From: CAVDRM01 sp963611355
Lineage (GTDB): Bacteria; Bacillota; Clostridia; Christensenellales; Aristaeellaceae
Assembly (NCBI GenBank): GCA_963611355.1
Contig: CAVDRM010000007.1
Location: 1 to 64,000 of the forward strand
Direction of reading: 5' to 3'
Length of the DNA: 64,000 nucleotides
Shown here piece after piece: positions 1-8,585 of this stretch (the first letter of the stretch is position 1; every line of letters begins with the position of its first letter). The notes beneath the pieces were generated by a model that made no database searches, was not told where the DNA came from, and saw nothing but the letters and a program-made list of their open reading frames with translations. The position numbers and the translations under genes are program-made.

Positions 1-51
1 GAAGTCCTCTCGCTGGCCGGCGGCAGCGGCTCCGGACGCGTGCAGAGATAA
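1..51 (+). CDS. C-terminal tail of a gene cut by the window edge
   Basis: Frame 1 is open from the first base to a TAA at 49-51 and would end in a Gly/Ser-rich tail finishing VQR. A hairpin with a T-run follows about 60 bases later, as expected after a rightward gene. Only 16 codons are visible, two other frames are also open here, and no family can be named. Confidence 0.3.
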   Translation, partial: EVLSLAGGSGSGRVQR

Positions 52-110
52 GGCATTATTTTAAATTGAAAACTCTGTAGTGTCGCCAGCAGCAGCTTGA
101 CAAAACAAAT

Positions 111-151
111 CGGCAGCAGACGATTTTGTATGGTCTGTTGCTGATTTTTTT
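111..151 (+). terminator. Rho-independent, probably bidirectional terminator
   Basis: The arms around GCAGCAGAC (113-121) and GTCTGTTGCTG (133-143) can pair and are followed by seven T residues. The leftward exporter operon stops at 150, inside the T-run, so the same hairpin probably also ends that operon; the T-richness on the minus side is weaker. Confidence 0.6.
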
Positions 152-1154
152 ATTCCGCAAAGCGGACGGTCACGGAGAGGCCAAGCATGGTATACGGCGG
201 ATTGACCGGCTTGATGCGGAGAGTGTATGTACCATTCTGAGCAATGGCAAGGATGTCTGTCACAGTGCCTGCTACGGGCGTTTCCGTGGCATCCGCCGTA
301 TAAATCAGCTCGGCTCGGTCACCGCAATGAATGGCTGCGGCCTCGATTTCGGAAACCTCGATTTCCACGCAGATTTGGTCAAGCGGAACAAGGGTCATCA
401 GAGCCTCATCCTTGCTCACCTGATTGCCCTGTTTAACGAGAACTGATGTGACGATACCGCTCGTTTCGGACGTTACATCGGTCTTTTTATCGTCTGCATA
501 TTCATACAGAAGCTCACCGCGCTCTATATATTCGCCTGCTGCGACGTGCAGACGAATCAGCGTTCCGTTAGCCTCGTAGACCTCTGTGTCATTGGACACG
601 ACCGTTCCGATGCCGATGCGCTCCGTGGTCAAGAAATCCGTGCTGCGGTAAAGATAGACCGTTTCGCCGATGTAGAATTCACCGCCCGTCGCCAGCACCT
701 GATATTCTGCACCGTCAATTTCGGCGATGATACCCATTCCGCGGTGTGTTCCGTCTTTTGTGCATTTCGCGTACACGATTTCGCCGCTGTGAACGAGCTT
801 TGTTTCCGCCTTGTCATATGCTTTCTCCACGGTGCAGTAAATTCTGTACTGCTCAACCGGCGCGACCTCCAGAACAGTTCCGCTGACCTTTTCACCTTCC
901 GCGGCCTCTGTTCTTACAACCGTTCCGTCGTGTTTTGCAAACACCTTGGCAGTCGATACGGATGCAAGAACGTCTCCCTCTTCAACGAGGCTGCCGACGC
1001 CGACATTCAGCGTTTGAAGGATTCCGTCCGTCTCGGCCGTCACCTGAACATAAGCAGCCGGTGCCGTTGTTCCCTCATAGACCTCGGCCTGCGCAGCGCT
1101 CACCAGCAGCAGCGCCGCCAGCACGCAAGGCAGCAGTCTCTTACGCATAAGCAT
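150..1154 (-). CDS. HlyD-like secreted adaptor protein of the ABC exporter
   Basis: A 334-residue protein with a cleavable-looking signal peptide (residues 1 to about 23, ending AQA) and no further membrane segment. It holds two half-lipoyl (barrel-sandwich) segments, one just after the signal peptide and one near residues 235-265 (GIVTSVLVKQGNQV), joined by an insert and followed by a beta-rich end, as in HlyD/MacA-type membrane-fusion proteins. The stretch GEFYIGETVYLYRST is almost repeated in the protein at 2382-3521, so the two are paralogues. It is the last gene of the exporter operon. The ATG at 1154 overlaps the upstream stop (TGATG) and has GGAG at fitting distance; a GTG three bases upstream is too close to the ribosome site. 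The role as exporter partner is inferred from fold and neighbours. Confidence 0.75.
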   Translation of the reverse strand: MLMRKRLLPCVLAALLLVSAAQAEVYEGTTAPAAYVQVTAETDGILQTLNVGVGSLVEEGDVLASVSTAKVFAKHDGTVVRTEAAEGEKVSGTVLEVAPVEQYRIYCTVEKAYDKAETKLVHSGEIVYAKCTKDGTHRGMGIIAEIDGAEYQVLATGGEFYIGETVYLYRSTDFLTTERIGIGTVVSNDTEVYEANGTLIRLHVAAGEYIERGELLYEYADDKKTDVTSETSGIVTSVLVKQGNQVSKDEALMTLVPLDQICVEIEVSEIEAAAIHCGDRAELIYTADATETPVAGTVTDILAIAQNGTYTLRIKPVNPPYTMLGLSVTVRFAE

Positions 1155-2395
1155 CACTCTCCGACCAGCTCATTGTTATCATTCATGGTGTAGCTTTGAT
1201 TTTCGATATTGACGATGATGCCGTCCGTTGTCACAATCAGCGTATAGTCCTTGGACACATATCCGGCAGCTGACAGCTTGGCGTAAATCGTGCCCTGCGG
1301 CTGCCAATCGGTACTCATATCGATGACTGTGTCGCCGAGCAGCAAACGGATGGCTGTGATGCCGCTGCGGTTGAGCCGCTTGAGTGCCAGCGCATTCACC
1401 GACCATTTTTCGCCGTCCGATACAGGCGTCAGCACCAATGTGTTTTCTTTCTCGGCAGCACGGAAAGCACTCTGCCCGTCATCCAGCGTGACATCCAGCT
1501 CCGTGCCGTCAATCGTCAGGACTGTTTCGGCTTCTTCGGGTACGACGACTTTCAGCGAATCAAAAGCCGTCATGGTCTTTGTGCCGGAGGTGTGGCCGTT
1601 TGTCAGCGCCTCGCCCGGCGTGACCTTGCTGTCATCTTCTTCCTTGCCCATGCCGTCCGGCATTCCTCCGCCGCCTCTGTGCCCGCCGCCCCCGCCGGTC
1701 GGGGAGCCTTTGCCGTCATCAGGCTGTGGCTGTCCCTGAACGAGCACAAAGGTAATGCCGGCAGAAGACAGCTGAACGGGTGTCTCCGCGCCGCTGTATG
1801 CCGTCACGGTCAGCACATAGGTGCTGCTGCATTCCGCAAAGGTTGCCAGAGGAAGGGAAAGGGCTGTTTCAGTCATCTGAGACAGATAAAGCTCGGTGTC
1901 AGCCGCATCAATGATTTTGACCACATAGCTCGCGGCTTCTTCAAGCGCTGTCCAGCTAAAGGAGAACGAATCCTCTGCGGTCTGATAAAATATTTTCCGG
2001 ACATTTTCATTTTCACTCTTCTGTGTGGTGTTGGAAATATAAATGTAAAAAGCAGTCGGCTCTTCGGCAGGGTCTTGCGTTTTTTCCTCCGTTGGCTCTT
2101 GTGCTTCTTCTGTCGGATCTTGCGTTTTTTCCTCCGTTGGCTCTTGTGTTTCTTCTTCTGTCGGGTCTTGCGTTTCTTCCTCCGCTGGCTTTTGTGGTTC
2201 TTCCTCTGTCGGCTCCTGCGTTTCTTCCTCCGTCGGGTTTTGTGTCTCTCCCTCTGTTGTGCCGGAAGGCTCGCCTTCCGCTGACATATTCGTATCCATT
2301 GGTGTGCCTGTCGTCAGTGTTTCCTCTGCAAATGCTGCCGAACATACAAGCATGAGCGCCAGCAGCAGACAGCAGACGGCTCTACTCCTCTTCAC
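1154..2395 (-). CDS. Secreted repeat protein with Pro/Thr/Glu spacer and Gly-rich linker
   Basis: The 413-residue product has a signal peptide (ending AFA), then a low-complexity acidic spacer of about eight 8-residue units of the type TQEPTEEE, then a beta-rich segment resembling a fibronectin-III fold (about 115-215, SFSWTALEEAASYVVKI), a Gly/His-rich linker with GGGGGHRGGGG, and a C-terminal beta-rich domain. No catalytic motif is recognised and no family name is offered. The GTG start at 2395 lies behind GGAGGAG and overlaps the upstream adaptor by 14 bases, so translation is coupled. Position inside the exporter operon suggests an extracellular accessory or cargo of the transporter; this is inference. 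Confidence 0.7.
   Translation of the reverse strand: MKRSRAVCCLLLALMLVCSAAFAEETLTTGTPMDTNMSAEGEPSGTTEGETQNPTEEETQEPTEEEPQKPAEEETQDPTEEETQEPTEEKTQDPTEEAQEPTEEKTQDPAEEPTAFYIYISNTTQKSENENVRKIFYQTAEDSFSFSWTALEEAASYVVKIIDAADTELYLSQMTETALSLPLATFAECSSTYVLTVTAYSGAETPVQLSSAGITFVLVQGQPQPDDGKGSPTGGGGGHRGGGGMPDGMGKEEDDSKVTPGEALTNGHTSGTKTMTAFDSLKVVVPEEAETVLTIDGTELDVTLDDGQSAFRAAEKENTLVLTPVSDGEKWSVNALALKRLNRSGITAIRLLLGDTVIDMSTDWQPQGTIYAKLSAAGYVSKDYTLIVTTDGIIVNIENQSYTMNDNNELVGE
2053..2257 (-). repeat. In-frame 24-bp tandem repeats coding the PTEEE spacer
   Basis: About eight degenerate 24-bp units code for variants of TQ(E/D/N)PTEEE. The DNA units differ at third and some first positions, so the tract is not freshly expanded, but its repetitiveness makes length change by slippage or recombination likely. 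Confidence 0.75.
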
Positions 2396-3521
2396 GGTTG
2401 TTCTCCTCCGTTTCCACGCTTATGGCCGGCGTCTCCTGCTCCTTTTCCAGCGTATTCACCACCGCGCTCATGCCGTAGCGGGTGTTTGCGTCGGGCGTAA
2501 AGTCCGCGTAAACGGTATAAGTCACGCTGTCGGACGTGCCGGATGAGGTGGCAATGGCGGAAATCATGGAAATCGTGCCGCTGTAGGTCACTTCATCGTC
2601 CTGATTCCAAATCAGCTCGATACTCACCGGGTCTCCGACGGAAATCATGGACAAATTACTTTCTTCCACTTCGGCTTCAATGCGCATCGCTCCGCTCGGA
2701 TAGAGAACAGCCGCTACACTGTTTTTTTCCACCTTGCTGCCCTGCGACAGGCTCAACTCGGCAATCGTGCCGTCCGTGTCCGCCACGATTTGATTGCCGC
2801 TCATATAAAAGCCGTCAAATTCGCCGGAAAGCGTTTCAAAAAGCAGGTCGCCGCGCTTGACGGCGTCGCCGTCTGAAACGGCATAAGACACGATGCTCCC
2901 GCTGCCCGTGACTGCGGTAGGATTCACGCGGGACAGACTTCCGCGGCCGATTCTGTCAGCGGATTTTGCCGTTGTGCTGCGGTAAATATTCACGGATTCG
3001 CCGATTTCAAACTCTCCGCTCATCACCTTGACCGTGTAGTCCGTGCCTGAAACGGCGGTAATCACGCCGGTTCCGGTGTGCTTGCTGTCGGAATAGCAGA
3101 CCAGATAGACTTCTTCGCCGACATGGACGAATTTATTCTCGGTGGCATTGTACGCATTAGAGGTGGAAGCGGAAATGGAATACACGCTTTCACCCTCAAT
3201 GTACATCACAGCGCCGTATTTTTCGGCGACGGTCTCAGCGCTGTCGCCAGTCTGCCCGAACACGCCGGTCACAGTGCCGGCTTCAGTCGCATAGACTTTC
3301 TCAGTCTTCAGCGTCGCCAGCACCGTTCCGGCGCTGACCTGCTGACCGACCTCGACCTCAACGCTTGCAACCGTTCCGCCGATGGGCGCATAGACTTCGC
3401 GGGTCGCACCGGCGGCCACCGTGCCGGAAAATGAGAAGGTGTCCGCAAGAGCCGTGCTCTGCATCATCAGCAGCATACCCGCCGTCAAAACGGCTGCCAG
3501 CTTCTTAACCGTGTTTTTCAT
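2382..3521 (-). CDS. HlyD-like secreted adaptor protein, paralogue of the downstream adaptor
   Basis: A 379-residue protein with signal peptide (ending ALA), then two half-lipoyl strands: GGTVASVEVEVGQQVSAG near residues 48-65 and a second copy near 245-265 (ADTDGTIAELSLSQGSKV). Between them lies the insert shared with the protein at 150-1154 (GEFEIGESVNIYRST). The C-terminal part resembles the beta-barrel and membrane-proximal domains of HlyD/RND adaptors and ends in an acidic tail. The ATG has AAAGGAGAG 8 bases upstream. It follows the permease gene by 24 bases in the same operon. Two near-equal adaptors besides the MacA-like one is unusual for a MacAB-type set. Confidence 0.75.
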   Translation of the reverse strand: MKNTVKKLAAVLTAGMLLMMQSTALADTFSFSGTVAAGATREVYAPIGGTVASVEVEVGQQVSAGTVLATLKTEKVYATEAGTVTGVFGQTGDSAETVAEKYGAVMYIEGESVYSISASTSNAYNATENKFVHVGEEVYLVCYSDSKHTGTGVITAVSGTDYTVKVMSGEFEIGESVNIYRSTTAKSADRIGRGSLSRVNPTAVTGSGSIVSYAVSDGDAVKRGDLLFETLSGEFDGFYMSGNQIVADTDGTIAELSLSQGSKVEKNSVAAVLYPSGAMRIEAEVEESNLSMISVGDPVSIELIWNQDDEVTYSGTISMISAIATSSGTSDSVTYTVYADFTPDANTRYGMSAVVNTLEKEQETPAISVETEENNREEE

Positions 3522-3545
3522 GAAAATCTCTCCTTTATTGATTGA

Positions 3546-4754
3546 TTACATGGAACGTAGTGCATCTATGGGATTGAGCCGGCTCGCCTTTCTCGCAGGC
3601 GCCCAGCCGAAGATGATGCCGACGGCGGCGGAAAAGCCGACGCCAAGTATGATGGAGCTGACCGAAAGCACGAAGTCTGTCCCCAGCACCTGACAGAGAA
3701 TCATGGAAAGCAGGATGCCGAACACAACGCCCGCAATGCCGCCGATGATGGACAGCAGGAAGGATTCAATCAAGAACTGCGCCTGAATCTGCCACGGGAT
3801 AGCGCCCAATGCCTTTTTGAGGCCAATCTCGCTCGTCCGCTCGGTCACGGTGGTCAGCATCATATTCATGATGCCGATGCCGCCGACCACCAGCGCGATG
3901 GAGGCGATACCCGCAAGCAAAGCGCTCATCATGGACAGCATGGTTTTCATCGTGTCCTCGATACTGCTCATGGTCGTGATGGTAAAACAATCATCCTCAA
4001 AGCTGAACATTGCATCCATTGTCGTCTCGATTTGATTGGCGGCGGTATCAGAGTCTACGCCATCCGCCAGATAGACGGTGAAGGAGGTGACAACATTCTG
4101 ATTATTCATCTTGAGCGCCGTGGTATAAGGAATCAGAATGCTTGGGCTTCCGCTCATCATATCCGCAATGCTGGTGGAATCCTCCGTAGAGAACAGACCG
4201 ACCACCAAGAACGGAATGCCTTCAATGTAGATGTTTTCGCCTATGGGGTCTACACCGTAAAAGAAGGTCTTCACCAGCTCATCGTCAATCAGACAGACGA
4301 AAGAGGTATTATTTTCGTCAATGATGTTCAGCTTCCGCCCCCGCGTGACCACATCATTGGTCATAAAGTAGTAATAGTTTTTGCCGGACACGGATACGCC
4401 GGTATCATAGCTGCCGCCGTGCGAAACACGGGCGGTTAAGGAAACGCCGGGCGTGATGCCGTCGATGATGTCCATGTCAGACAGGGTATTCAAATCTTCG
4501 TTTGTCATGCCTTCCTTGAGGTCGCTTCCGGAAACCGATACGGTCAGCGTCCCGGCGCCCATCGAGGTAAATGAACTGGACAGCGTACCGGACACGCCGG
4601 ACACCGTCGTAATCAGGGCGATGACCGCCGTAACGCCAATCAGAATGCCGAGAATGGTCAGGAAGGAGCGGACGCGGTTGCTCAGAATGTTGCTCAGCGA
4701 CATGGAGACGCATTCGCGGAGCATAATCAAAACAGAACGAATTTTTTTAAGCAT
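3546..4754 (-). CDS. MacB-like ABC transporter permease
   Basis: The 402-residue protein has the MacB/FtsX layout: one N-terminal membrane helix (about 22-45, SFLTILGILIGVTAVIALI), a large extracytoplasmic domain (about 50-275), and three C-terminal helices (about 280-395). The motif SEIGLKKALGA between helices 2 and 3 and the ending ARKASRLNPIDALRSM are typical of the family. It overlaps the ATPase gene by 8 bases. With the ATPase and the adaptor at 5448-6503 it matches the Bacillus YknXYZ/MacAB type, which moves peptides or small toxic compounds outward through mechanotransmission. Substrate unknown. Confidence 0.9.
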   Translation of the reverse strand: MLKKIRSVLIMLRECVSMSLSNILSNRVRSFLTILGILIGVTAVIALITTVSGVSGTLSSSFTSMGAGTLTVSVSGSDLKEGMTNEDLNTLSDMDIIDGITPGVSLTARVSHGGSYDTGVSVSGKNYYYFMTNDVVTRGRKLNIIDENNTSFVCLIDDELVKTFFYGVDPIGENIYIEGIPFLVVGLFSTEDSTSIADMMSGSPSILIPYTTALKMNNQNVVTSFTVYLADGVDSDTAANQIETTMDAMFSFEDDCFTITTMSSIEDTMKTMLSMMSALLAGIASIALVVGGIGIMNMMLTTVTERTSEIGLKKALGAIPWQIQAQFLIESFLLSIIGGIAGVVFGILLSMILCQVLGTDFVLSVSSIILGVGFSAAVGIIFGWAPARKASRLNPIDALRSM

Positions 4755-5445
4755 CCCGCGTACCTCCTCCCTCCGTCAGCTCGCCGTCAATGATATGCAC
4801 CACGCGTCTTGCGTACGAGGCGATGTTCATATCATGCGTAATCATGATGATTGTTCGGCCTTCATCGCTCAATTCCCGAAACAGCGCCATGACCTGCCTG
4901 CCCGTTTTCTGGTCGAGCGCGCCGGTCGGCTCGTCTGCCAGGAGAATGCTCGGATTGCTCACCAAGGCTCTGGCGATGGCAACGCGCTGCTGCTGGCCGC
5001 CGGAAAGCTGATTCGGATAATGGTTCTTCCTGTCGGAAAGCCCGACCCTGTCCAATATGTCGCCTGCGCGTTTTTTTCGTTCCTTGGGGGGAACACCGGC
5101 ATAGATAAGCGGCAGCTCCACATTTTTTTGTGCGGTCAAACGCGGAAGTAGCTGAGAATTCTGAAAAATGAAGCCGATTTCCGCGCTTCTGATGTGTGCC
5201 AGCTCAATCTCGCTCAGCGCTTCGATTTCTTTTCCGTGCAGGATATATTTTCCGCTTGTCGCCACATCCAGACATCCGATAATATTCATCAGCGTGGATT
5301 TTCCGCTTCCGGAAGGGCCTAAAACAGACAGATATTCGCCCTGATCGATGGACAGAGTGACATCCTTCAAAATGTGTGCCTGCTCATCGCCCATCTGATA
5401 GAACTTGTTGATGTTCTCCATTTGAAAGAAAGTATCTTCCGTCAT
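4747..5445 (-). CDS. MacB/LolD-type ABC transporter ATP-binding protein
   Basis: A 232-residue ATPase. Walker A GPSGSGKSTLMNIIG (about 42-56), Q-loop FIFQNSQLLPRLTA, signature LSGGQQQRVAIARA (about 143-156), Walker B ILLADEPTGALD and the H-loop ITHD are intact. The sequence is closest in style to the LolD/MacB/FtsE branch. The ATG at 5445 is preferred because GGTGAT lies 8 bases upstream; a TTG at 5451 is possible but too close to that site. It sits between the MacA-like adaptor and the permease and powers the exporter. Confidence 0.92.
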   Translation of the reverse strand: MTEDTFFQMENINKFYQMGDEQAHILKDVTLSIDQGEYLSVLGPSGSGKSTLMNIIGCLDVATSGKYILHGKEIEALSEIELAHIRSAEIGFIFQNSQLLPRLTAQKNVELPLIYAGVPPKERKKRAGDILDRVGLSDRKNHYPNQLSGGQQQRVAIARALVSNPSILLADEPTGALDQKTGRQVMALFRELSDEGRTIIMITHDMNIASYARRVVHIIDGELTEGGGTRDA

Positions 5446-5447
5446 GC

Positions 5448-6503
5448 TCAATCACCGCCCGCTCCGCCGCGGCCTCCTCCGTCGCCGCCACCGCCGAAAC
5501 TGCCGGCATCAGGCTTGGTTCCGGTATCAAAATTGCCGAAGTCGGGCATATCGCCTCCGCCAACGTTCTGCCTGTCTCTGCCGCTTCCGCCGTTAAACTG
5601 CTGGCCGCCGAACAGACCGGACAGGATGCTGCTGATGCCGCCGGAGGCCGTCTGCTCGGCCTCAACAAACACTTCGTCGCCGGAGGACAGGCCGGAAACG
5701 ATCTCGACATAGTTTCCATTGCTGACGCCCGTTTCAATCGTCACCTTTTCCAGCACTCCGTCCGTACCCTTCATCCAGACGAACGCCTGATTGGTTGTAT
5801 CAAAGCTGATGGCATCCTCCTTCAGGATGACAACATTCGCGGCCTCTTCTTGGGGAATGGAGACGGATACCTGCATGCCGGGATAAACGCCGTCATCCAC
5901 CGTGACATAGGCCACCGCCGTATAATAGGCGACAGACCCGGCGGACGAGGAAATATAATTGATGGTGGCAATTTCGGACTCATAGGTCTTTTCAAGCGCC
6001 GTGACCATCACCGTGCAGCGCTGACCGATGCTGACCGAAGAAATGTCATATTCGTCCACACGCAGGGAAACCTTCATGTTGGTGAAGTCTGCCACCTGGA
6101 TAAGGCTCGTGCCGCTCTCCACCTCATCGCCTGTATCTACATTGACGGCATTGACGCGGCCGGCAAAATCCGCCTTAATCGTTTCGCCGTTGGAAAGGCG
6201 CATGAGCTTTGTGCCCTCCTCCACCTGTTCGCCGACAGATACATAAATGGCGCGGACAGTCCCCGAAGAAGAGGCGTTATAGGTCTTGCTGTCCACTAAA
6301 TTCAAGTTGCCGCTGAAGCTCAGCGAATTGGAAATACTGCCGATGGTTGCCGTATAGCTGTCATATGTCACGGTGTATTCCTGCTTGAGCATGGAATAGC
6401 CGTAATACCCTGCGCCCGCAAGGAGCATGAGCACCACCAGCAGAAAAATGATTTTCCGCAGGATGCGTTTTCGGGATTTCTTAGGCTTTTTCATGGGCTT
6501 CAT
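5448..6503 (-). CDS. MacA-like membrane-anchored periplasmic adaptor
   Basis: A 351-residue HlyD/RND-type adaptor, first gene of the exporter operon. It has a basic N-terminus, one membrane anchor (about 15-38, IIFLLVVLMLLAGAGYYGY), a lipoyl domain with AIYVSVGEQVEEGTKL and a short coil, a beta-barrel, a membrane-proximal domain, and a disordered Gly-rich tail (about 295-351) with GGGDMPDFGNF. Unlike the two other adaptors it keeps an uncleaved anchor. The Gly-rich tail resembles the linker of the secreted repeat protein. Known relatives work with MacB-type ABC transporters; the match is firm, the transported compound unknown. Confidence 0.88.
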   Translation of the reverse strand: MKPMKKPKKSRKRILRKIIFLLVVLMLLAGAGYYGYSMLKQEYTVTYDSYTATIGSISNSLSFSGNLNLVDSKTYNASSSGTVRAIYVSVGEQVEEGTKLMRLSNGETIKADFAGRVNAVNVDTGDEVESGTSLIQVADFTNMKVSLRVDEYDISSVSIGQRCTVMVTALEKTYESEIATINYISSSAGSVAYYTAVAYVTVDDGVYPGMQVSVSIPQEEAANVVILKEDAISFDTTNQAFVWMKGTDGVLEKVTIETGVSNGNYVEIVSGLSSGDEVFVEAEQTASGGISSILSGLFGGQQFNGGSGRDRQNVGGGDMPDFGNFDTGTKPDAGSFGGGGDGGGRGGAGGD

Positions 6504-6531
6504 CCGTCCTCTCTTTGAGTGTTCGGTTGCT

Positions 6532-6564
6532 ATTTTAGACTGCCAACCTAAAACATACCTAAAA
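6532..6564 (-). promoter_or_regulatory. Candidate response-regulator-activated promoter of the exporter operon
   Basis: On the minus strand a -10-like TAAAAT (6537-6532) stands 8 bases downstream of two direct repeats TTTTAGGT (6564-6557 and 6553-6546) spaced 11 bases apart, which overlap the place of a -35 box. Tandem sites one helical turn apart are the usual target of OmpR-family regulators, and such a regulator gene lies directly opposite. Confidence 0.5.
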
Positions 6565-6654
6565 GAAACCGCACGCTTTTCTGAACAGATTTTAAGGAAT
6601 TTGAAAACAAATTATGAACGGAAAATTTTTAAGCCTTACATAAGGTTTTTCATG

Positions 6655-6660
6655 TATAAT
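6655..6660 (+). promoter_or_regulatory. -10 box of the two-component operon
   Basis: A perfect TATAAT lies 25 bases upstream of the response-regulator start. No good -35 is visible; instead the near-palindrome CCTTACATAAGG (6634-6645) occupies that region, so activation by a bound protein is possible. Confidence 0.5.
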
Positions 6661-6684
6661 AAGAATATATGAGGAGGTGTTCCG

Positions 6685-7359
6685 ATGCGGATTCTCATTG
6701 CCGAGGATGAGCAGATGCTGGCAAAGGCGCTGATCGCCATACTGAAAAAGAGCAATTACGAGGCCGAGGCCGTTTATGACGGTATAAGTGCTCTTTCATA
6801 CCTGAACAGCGAGCAGTATGATGCGGCCATTTTGGATATCATGATGCCGAAAATGGACGGGATTGACGTCCTCAGGCGCTATCGGGAGACCGGCGGCATG
6901 ATGCCGATTTTGATGCTCACGGCAAAATCGGAAATAGATGACAAAGTGCTGGGTTTAGACAGCGGGGCGAATGATTACCTGACGAAGCCGTTTGAAGTGC
7001 GGGAGCTGCTGGCGCGCATCCGCGCCATGACGCGGCAGAAGGCCGCGCAGCCGACCTCTAAGCTGTTGATGGGCAACATTGCGCTGAACCGCGCCAACTA
7101 TGAATTGTCCTCTCCGGCCGGCAGCTTCCGCCTGACCAACAAGGAATTCCAGATGATGGAAATGCTGCTTTTCAATCCGCATCAGCTCATTCCCTCCGAA
7201 CGCTTCATCGAAAAAATCTGGGGATGCGAAAGCAATGCCGAAATCAATGTGGTCTGGGTCTATATTTCGTATCTGAGAAAAAAGCTCACGGCGCTGAATG
7301 CAAATGTAGAAATCAGCTCAGTGCGGAATGCAGGCTATACCTTGGAGAAAAAAACATGA
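6685..7359 (+). CDS. OmpR/PhoB-family response regulator
   Basis: A 224-residue regulator. The receiver domain (1-120) shows the acidic pair ED near residues 8-9, phospho-acceptor Asp in AAILDIMMPKMDGID, Thr in MLTAKS and Lys in LTKPF. The C-terminal winged helix (about 127-222) follows the OmpR pattern with NKEFQMMEMLL and YISYLRKKL. GAGGAGGTG lies 7 bases before the ATG. The stop overlaps the kinase start (ATGA). Its place opposite the exporter operon suggests it controls that operon, probably in response to an envelope-acting compound. Confidence 0.93.
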   Translation: MRILIAEDEQMLAKALIAILKKSNYEAEAVYDGISALSYLNSEQYDAAILDIMMPKMDGIDVLRRYRETGGMMPILMLTAKSEIDDKVLGLDSGANDYLTKPFEVRELLARIRAMTRQKAAQPTSKLLMGNIALNRANYELSSPAGSFRLTNKEFQMMEMLLFNPHQLIPSERFIEKIWGCESNAEINVVWVYISYLRKKLTALNANVEISSVRNAGYTLEKKT

Positions 7360-8585
7360 TACGCAAGCTGCGCCGGAGGCTTATCCTTGCCTCCATGCTG
7401 GCCGTATTCATCGTGCTGGCAACCGTCATCGGCCTGTTTAATTATGTCAATTATCAAAAAATTGTCAGCGATGCTGATAGCTTGCTGACGCTGCTGAGCT
7501 GGAACAACGGACATTTCCCGAACCCGTCTCAGGACGACAACGGGCAGACGGAGTCGAATCACCCGTCGCGGGAGACGCGCCGCGAACTTCAATTTTTTTC
7601 GGCAGTCTTGGCGGAGGACGGCAGCATCAATCTGTATGATGTTGACAAAGTGCCGTCCATCGATGAAGAAACGGCAGCCCTGTATGCGCAGCAATGCGCC
7701 GACTTGGGGAAAAGCCGCGGTTTTTATAAAGACTACCGCTATATCCTCTATGAAGAGGACGGGATCCGGCGCGTCATTTTTATGGACTGCGAACGCAATC
7801 TGTCCGCCTTTCGGTTTGCCCTGCTGACCAGTGTTTGCATTTCCGGGGCGGGGCTTCTGGCCGTATTTCTTCTGGTTCTTCTGCTCTCCCGCCGGATTGT
7901 CCGTCCGATTTCAGCCTCTTATGAAAAGCAGAAGCGTTTCATTACCGATGCGGGGCATGAAATGAAAACGCCCGTCACCATCATCCATGCAGATACGGAA
8001 CTGCTGGAAATGGAGTACGGGCAAAATGAATGGCTGGATGATATTCGTTCGCAGACGAGGCGCTTGGCTACTCTGACCAATGATTTGATTTTCCTTGCTC
8101 GAATGGAGGAAACCGAAACGCTGCAAATGATTGAATTTCCGATTTCCGATTTGGTTGCGGAAAATGCCTCGTCCTTTCAGTCGCTCGCCATCACGCAAAG
8201 CAAACACTTTTCAATGCACATTCAGCCCATGCTGACCTACTGCGGAAACGAAAAAAGTATCTCTCAGTTAGTCAATCTTCTGCTGGACAACGCCGTTAAA
8301 TATTCAAGCGCCGAGGGCAATATTCATCTGACATTGGGCGCGCAGGAAAAGCAGCTCGTCATGACGGTGGAAAACACTGCGGACGGCATTTCGGAAGAGA
8401 CGCTTCACAATATGTTCGACCGTTTTTACCGCGCCGACCCTTCCCGCAATTCCGCCGTCATGGGCTATGGCATCGGGCTTTCGATTGCCCTTGCCATCGT
8501 GAACGCGCACCGCGGAAAAATCGATGCCTCCGGCGAAAAGGGCAAGTTCAGAATCACCGTCACCCTGCCGCTGAATCAGGGCTGA
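7356..8585 (+). CDS. Membrane sensor histidine kinase
   Basis: The 409-residue kinase starts at the ATG that overlaps the regulator stop by 4 bases. It has two membrane helices (about 10-31 and 150-172) around an extracytoplasmic sensor of some 115 residues, then H-box FITDAGHEMKTPVTIIHAD with the phospho-accepting His, N-box LLLDNAVKYSS, and G-boxes including GYGIGLSIA. A clear HAMP domain is not seen; the helix runs almost directly into the dimerisation domain. Its end overlaps the convergent gene at 8576-10318 by 10 bases. Confidence 0.92.
   Translation: MIRKLRRRLILASMLAVFIVLATVIGLFNYVNYQKIVSDADSLLTLLSWNNGHFPNPSQDDNGQTESNHPSRETRRELQFFSAVLAEDGSINLYDVDKVPSIDEETAALYAQQCADLGKSRGFYKDYRYILYEEDGIRRVIFMDCERNLSAFRFALLTSVCISGAGLLAVFLLVLLLSRRIVRPISASYEKQKRFITDAGHEMKTPVTIIHADTELLEMEYGQNEWLDDIRSQTRRLATLTNDLIFLARMEETETLQMIEFPISDLVAENASSFQSLAITQSKHFSMHIQPMLTYCGNEKSISQLVNLLLDNAVKYSSAEGNIHLTLGAQEKQLVMTVENTADGISEETLHNMFDRFYRADPSRNSAVMGYGIGLSIALAIVNAHRGKIDASGEKGKFRITVTLPLNQG

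Noticed and set aside
2053..2257. Possible CRISPR-like repeat array
   Set aside because: The units are contiguous, in frame and coding (PTEEE spacer), with no unique spacers between them.
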